Positions 59,575 through 64,000 of a stretch of DNA of 64,000 bases are shown in pieces. Under the pieces are notes generated by a model, which was not told the origin of the DNA, did no database searches, and saw only the letters and a program-made list of their open reading frames with translations. Each line of letters starts with the position of its first letter. Positions within the stretch are counted from its first letter, which is position 1. Made by a program: the position numbers and the translations under genes. The stretch is from Chaetorhynchus papuensis (taxonomy: Eukaryota > Chordata > Aves > Passeriformes > Rhipiduridae), in assembly GCA_013396525.1 (NCBI GenBank), contig VWYX01000292.1:423727-487726 (forward strand), read 5' to 3'.

Positions 59575-61362
59575 ACATAGTCAATGTTAATCTGAACGTG
59601 CTTCAAACTGAACCACCTTCTTCATTCTGAATTACCAGTCTTCTGCATGTCTGCTTAATTTCAAGCAGCAGTTATTTACATTGGCACATGTCCAAACATT
59701 GACAAAATAAGAAAAGTTATATTGAAATACGCACAGGAGTTTTCCAATAAGCTTTTCTTACTACAAACAGCACCAGATGTACTAGAAGACGTTGTAGAAC
59801 ATTAAACATAAATAGTCATGTAATATCTTGCTTTTCAGAAAAGTTTCTTTCCAAACTGAAGCAGCTATCTGACTCACAGATTTTTTCCTTTTTTTTTTCC
59901 TCTGCTAGCTATAGTTGCAAATATTATTATTCATACTGGAACACGTTCTTTTCCTAATGCTACTGCTCCTTTGCACTGATAATATATGAAGGCTGTGTGG
60001 TGCCCCGATTCATGTTTCATCAGGTTTGAATCTTAATTCAGGAAAACATCCATACACCCGCTATTCTCAAACCTATAGACACACTTGCAAACTCACAGGA
60101 TTGAGCTTTTGGCATACAGGTCCATCTCTTTCCTGTTCATTTGCTCAGGACAGAAGCACGCGCTCAGATGCTTTTTTAAATCAGAAATATAGTTACATAG
60201 TCATGGTTGGCTGAAACTCATGTTTCTACTGGCCACAGAGGATGCAGGTAGATCAAAACACTTCAAGTTCTGAAGAACTGGTTGTATAAAACTTTCTTTT
60301 CTGCATATCTCTGCTTAGGTGCTATAATATTAGCAAGATTTGCACATCATTAGTACTGCTAATTTGAAAATTTCATCTCCTCCTGTAGCTATTTCAAATC
60401 ACATTCACAGGCTGTGTGCCAGAGATCAAGCTGTGACTTCAGTGACCCATTAGAGCATTGATTTATGTGCTCATGTGGCTCTCTTATTATCTTGTTTAAT
60501 TTTGATCTGTTCCAAATTATTGCTGAGGCCATCTCAAGTACCAGCTGACCCAGGAACTGAGAGCTGACTTTTTCTTTTTTCTTGTCCCTCCTGCTGGCTC
60601 AGTTGGCTCAGACACAAAAGGCATGTGGAGGAGCCAGGCAGGAATGAAGCACATGGATTAGCTTATTGTGTAAATATCTGAATAGATAAAATGATGGAAG
60701 AATCATTAACATGTCAACATTCAAGAATCAAAGGAGAAAATCAAAACAGAAGGGATAAAATGAACAGAAAAGGGACTGTGTTTTAAGTTCCCACCCTGAA
60801 TGAAGCAGATTCATACAAGACTGAAAAACTGGGGTTCAAACCAATAATTTCAAACCAGACGGAAACTAGTACGAGGAAATCTGAAGATCATAATAACACT
60901 ATCCTGCTGTCTGGAAGGACAGAGTAATGGCTCTGCAGCATTGTGGACCCTTAATGTGTGTTAAAAGCTGTGATTAAGAAGTGTGGTGCAGGAATGAAGA
61001 CAAGCTGCTTGGTGGCAGTAATACAGTGCTGCAATAAGACAGAAAAGAGATGCAAAAAGACAAAGAAAATTTGTTTTAAAACGTTGGTGACTTCAGTGCA
61101 AGGTGTGGTCAAGATTTTATGCTGTCTCCTTTTCCTTGCTTTTTTACCTTCATGTGTGTCAGAAATATGTGATGTGGTCTGAAAGGGGCTGTTTCAAAAG
61201 ACAAACTGTGTTTTCTTTTTCCACTTTTTGTATTTTTATTATTCCATCAGATCTCTGCCTTTTCAGAGAGCTGCATTACTGATCCATGCAGCATCCATGA
61301 ATATCCTTCACTCTGAAAGAATAGAAAAACTTTATGCATTAATACAGGAAATAAACTGAGAA
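59575..61362. other. Unique AT-rich non-coding DNA
   Basis: I see no gene, RNA gene or mobile element. The part 60400-60600 has the even composition often seen in conserved non-coding elements, an impression only. The lysine- and cysteine-rich frame at 60958-61182 has no family match. Confidence 0.5.
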
Positions 61363-61603
61363 TAGGTTTAGATTAGGAAAAAATTCCTTTCTGGGAGAGT
61401 GGTGGAGCAGGTTGCCCAGGAAAGCTGAGGATGCTCTGTCCCTGGTAGAGTTCAAGGCTGGGCTGGATGGGCCTTTGAGAAACCTGCTCTAGTGAAAGGT
61501 GTCCCTGACCATGGCAGGGAAGTTTGAAATAGACGGTCATTAAGATCTCTTCCAAGCCAAACTATTTTATGATTCTCTGAGTCTGTGATTCTATGATTCT
61601 ATG
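61363..61603 (+). mobile_element. CR1 LINE 3' tail, sense
   Basis: About 240 bases of CR1 3' end: AGGTTTAGATTAGGAAAAAA, GTTGCCCAGGAAAGCTG, GTGTCCCTGACCATGGCAGG, AGATCTCTTCCAAGCC and then a clear tail of ATTCTNTG-type octamers ending TGATTCTATGATTCTATG at 61603. It is heavily 5'-truncated and non-coding. Confidence 0.93.
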
Positions 61604-62277
61604 CACTGTACAGGGTTTGTTTTTAAACAGCTTGACAGTCATTCACCAGATTTTTTTTTTCATTTGTTAATTCCTAATAATTTATAGTTAGTTAACTGCT
61701 AATATACAAGCAGCCAGTAGAAGTCCTACAGAAAAGAGGAGGCGCTGTTTTATTGTCTATCCCTTCAGGTAAGCACCATGGCAGAATCCCTAGGGGAAAC
61801 AAACTGTGAATATATCCCATCCCAAATCACGTGACCATAGTACTGCCATGACTTGCCTTTCATTAAAAATGATTTTCTAAAATCCTGAAAAATGTGGACC
61901 AAACACACTCTTATTATTCTGAAATTTTGCGATACTTTTTTCCTGATGTGGCGCTTTCAAGTGTTATTACTTCCTGGCTCCAAAACAATGAGAATATAGT
62001 AATGTAAGCACTCAGAAACCCCAAAGGATACAAATGTCATTTTTCTCCTAGCTTTCTAGATTGGAAGAACAATTTACTTTTTGCTTATTATGCAGGAAAA
62101 CATGTCTTCCCCAACTCTGCCCCAGCACAATTTGTACTTGCAAGTATTTTCAGCTTTGTGTTTCTCCCCAAGATTGCCACTTATGAGAAATATACTCACC
62201 AAAATAATTATTTTCAGGTCTCCTTTTATAATTTGGGTCTAGGACAAAGCTATAGTTTCTGAGGTACAGTGACATCC
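61604..62277. other. Unique AT-rich non-coding DNA
   Basis: A ten-T run lies at 61651-61660. Nothing else is recognisable up to the probable LTR at 62278. Confidence 0.5.
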
Positions 62278-63245
62278 TGTCATGAGACAGGGCACATCCC
62301 ATGGGCTAAGTCTTGTTTTAAGACAATTTAAAAAGATGGACACTATAAAATGAGTTATCTCCCCTCAGCCAATCGCATTCCACCGATAAGAGACAAATTT
62401 GAGTAGATATAAGTGAAAAAATAAGCATTTACTAACAAGAGAAACAGAAACAGGAAAGAAAAAACCAGTAAATAATCACTAGATACAAAAATGCAAAATC
62501 TCACCATTTGTACCCAGTGCCAGGGGTACAAAGAGATACACAACCTGGCAGGGTACCACCTGCTTCAGAGGTGGCCACCCCAGCCGTGTGGAGGGAAAAG
62601 GAAAATGGCACCGAACGGTTTCCCATATGGAGCCTGCCACGGGCAACTGTGTGGCTTGAAACACAAAGGGAAAATGTATCAGCTCTCTACCCCATGATGG
62701 CACTCCCCAGTTGACCACCTGGTCTGGGAGATGAAGAGGGTCAAAAAAAGTGATGGCAGATAAAAAGAACCTTCCTGGGAAAGCAGGAGCTTATGGAGCA
62801 GTTCCAGGGGCAGACAAAGACTCGCAGGCACAGCAAGCGCCGCTGCCTGACGCTTCCTCCTGCCACCCACAGGACTCCGCCAATGTTGGTGCTGATGTTG
62901 GGGGAAAAACTGGTCTGTCAGCACCAGCCTGGGGTGACCCGGGCTCAGGGACTGGCTCACCCTTAACTGCCAATACAGGTTGCAACTTTACTCGGTAAAC
63001 AGTTTCTAATTAATTGTGCAATGTTGCTACTGTTGCAAGCCCAGAAACCTTCCCAAAACAGAGCCTTCAGCAAATGCTGCCGTGAAGGAGGAAGGGGCTT
63101 GGGTGCCCCAATGTTTTAAAGGGACCGGCACCTCCAGCCTGCCCCGCAATTCCAGTTCTGACTGCACTGGGTCTTAAGGAGACAATAACAATTTTGGGTC
63201 ACAGATAGATATGGAATACAATGATATTTTGTGTTACCCATGACA
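62278..63245. mobile_element. Probable solo LTR (968 bp)
   Basis: The block starts TGTCATGAG and ends CCCATGACA, giving a 7-bp terminal inverted repeat (TGTCATG / CATGACA) with TG...CA ends. It is GC-richer than its flanks, as the other LTRs here are. Possible TATA elements exist on both strands (TATAAAA at 62343 plus, TTTAAAA near 63115 minus) and no clear AATAAA is seen, so I leave the strand open. The flanks do not show a matching short target-site duplication. The frames at 62479-62998 inside it are not genes. Confidence 0.5.
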
Positions 63246-63814
63246 GCTATTCTGTCACACTATTTGAGTATTAGGGAGATAGGAAGGAAACATCATGCCT
63301 AAAGATTTTTAGCTGAGCTGCACAGTTTCTAGTACCTTCTCACACTTTAGAACAGTACCTTTCTCATATATTATGCTATATTCTTAAAATTCTGTTTGGT
63401 CTTACTTTCAAGGAAAAGAATTTCTAACAAGGACATCCTGTTTCGCACCAGCACCAGGGCTGAAACAATAACATTCTTCATAGATACAAGAAACAGGGCT
63501 AAGAACTCTTGGAGGGACTCTAATGAGGCAGATCCAAGGATGGGTTACCAGGACAACCATTCTCCTATTGGATGTACTTGCTAGATATGCTAATTAGTTA
63601 AACTTCTAAAAATTGTGAAATTTCAATGCTGGGCGTGCTCATAGGTATAACATGTGCACCTGAAAGCTTTCATTAAAAAACTGCTCTTTATGTTATCAAT
63701 TTTAATGTTGTTTGAAAAACTTTTGTTCCAATTTTAGGCAACAGACCTGCAAAGGGCAGAGAGCACCCTGAGTATCCACTGAGTCTGAAGCAATGTGTTT
63801 CTGCCCAGAAAAGG
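63246..63814. other. Unique non-coding DNA between two LTRs
   Basis: No gene is recognisable. GACATCCTGT at 63432-63441 repeats the ten bases at the left edge of the LTR (62271-62280). The frame at 63396-63584 has no family features. Confidence 0.45.
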
Positions 63815-64000
63815 GCCATCGTTTAATTAAGCCATCAACCAAGCCCCAGGCAGCTGGTTGCTCACTGCCCCACCAGCAGGATCAGGAAGAGGATCAGAAG
63901 GGTAAAAAAATGGGCTGAGATACACACAGTTTAATAGGAAAAGTAAAAGCCCCGGACACAAGAGAAATGAAAGACGGAATGAATTCACTGCTTCCCATGG
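63815..64000 (-). mobile_element. ERV LTR, U5/R end, antisense, cut by window edge
   Basis: This is the opposite end of the LTR family seen at 11195-11514. Recognisable pieces on the plus strand are the TTTAATTAAGCC boundary region near 63820, CACACAGTTTAATAGG (which contains the ATTAAA polyadenylation signal on the minus strand at 63935-63930) and GAATTCACTGCTTCCCATGG at the window end. The U3 part should lie just to the right of the window. Whether this is a solo LTR or the 3' LTR of a fuller provirus cannot be seen here. Confidence 0.72.

Noticed and set aside
62479..62998. Cluster of frames of 62-93 codons on both strands
   Set aside because: They lie inside the probable LTR at 62278-63245 and show no family features.

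Overview
This is a 64 kb piece of an AT-rich bird nuclear genome, and no protein-coding gene can be demonstrated in it. The organism call rests on the repeats. There are seven fragments of the CR1 LINE, most with the bird-type 3' tail of short ATTCTATG-like repeats, and several endogenous-retrovirus LTRs of kinds I recognise from neoavian, especially songbird, genomes. There are no operons, CRISPR arrays or bacterial-type genes. Nearly all open frames are shorter than 150 codons, lack family signatures, overlap frames on the other strand, and lie in repeats or unconstrained sequence. The window therefore looks like a gene desert or one or more very long introns of a draft assembly, with two N gaps (20 N at 12469 and 100 N at 23858).

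Layout. 1-11 kb: unique AT-rich DNA with one small CR1 fragment (3555-3693), a possible RFX X-box (9651) and two splice-bounded segments (1012-1089, 10603-10745). 11-17 kb: a truncated LTR (11195-11514), the 20-N gap, and an intact-ended solo LTR of about 1.1 kb (16100-17217) flanked by TAAC on both sides. 17-25 kb: mostly unique DNA, a CR1 tail (20795), a perfect hairpin (21353), then an LTR fragment running into the 100-N gap with a CR1 3' end on the far side. 25-41 kb: unique DNA with a perfect 28-bp inverted repeat in TG/CA sequence (27573-27642) and the best splice-bounded open segment (35198-35309). 41-43 kb: the longest CR1 copy, antisense, with decayed reverse transcriptase. 43-55 kb: unique DNA, a 6-bp-period microsatellite abutting a 605-bp solo LTR (46914-47595), a minisatellite (49934) and a short splice-bounded segment (53222). 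55-64 kb: a 0.94 kb CR1 3' end, a GC-rich island (58860-59110), another CR1 tail (61363), a probable LTR (62278-63245), and the start of a second copy of the 11 kb LTR family at the right edge.

The parts do not form a pathway. The one pattern joining them is orientation. All five LTRs I could orient point to the minus strand, while the best splice-bounded segments are on the plus strand. That is what one expects inside introns of a plus-strand gene, where sense LTRs tend to be lost. This is inference from few elements. I found no convincing new biological system; the items most worth checking are the candidate exons, the perfect hairpins and the unexplained GC-rich blocks.
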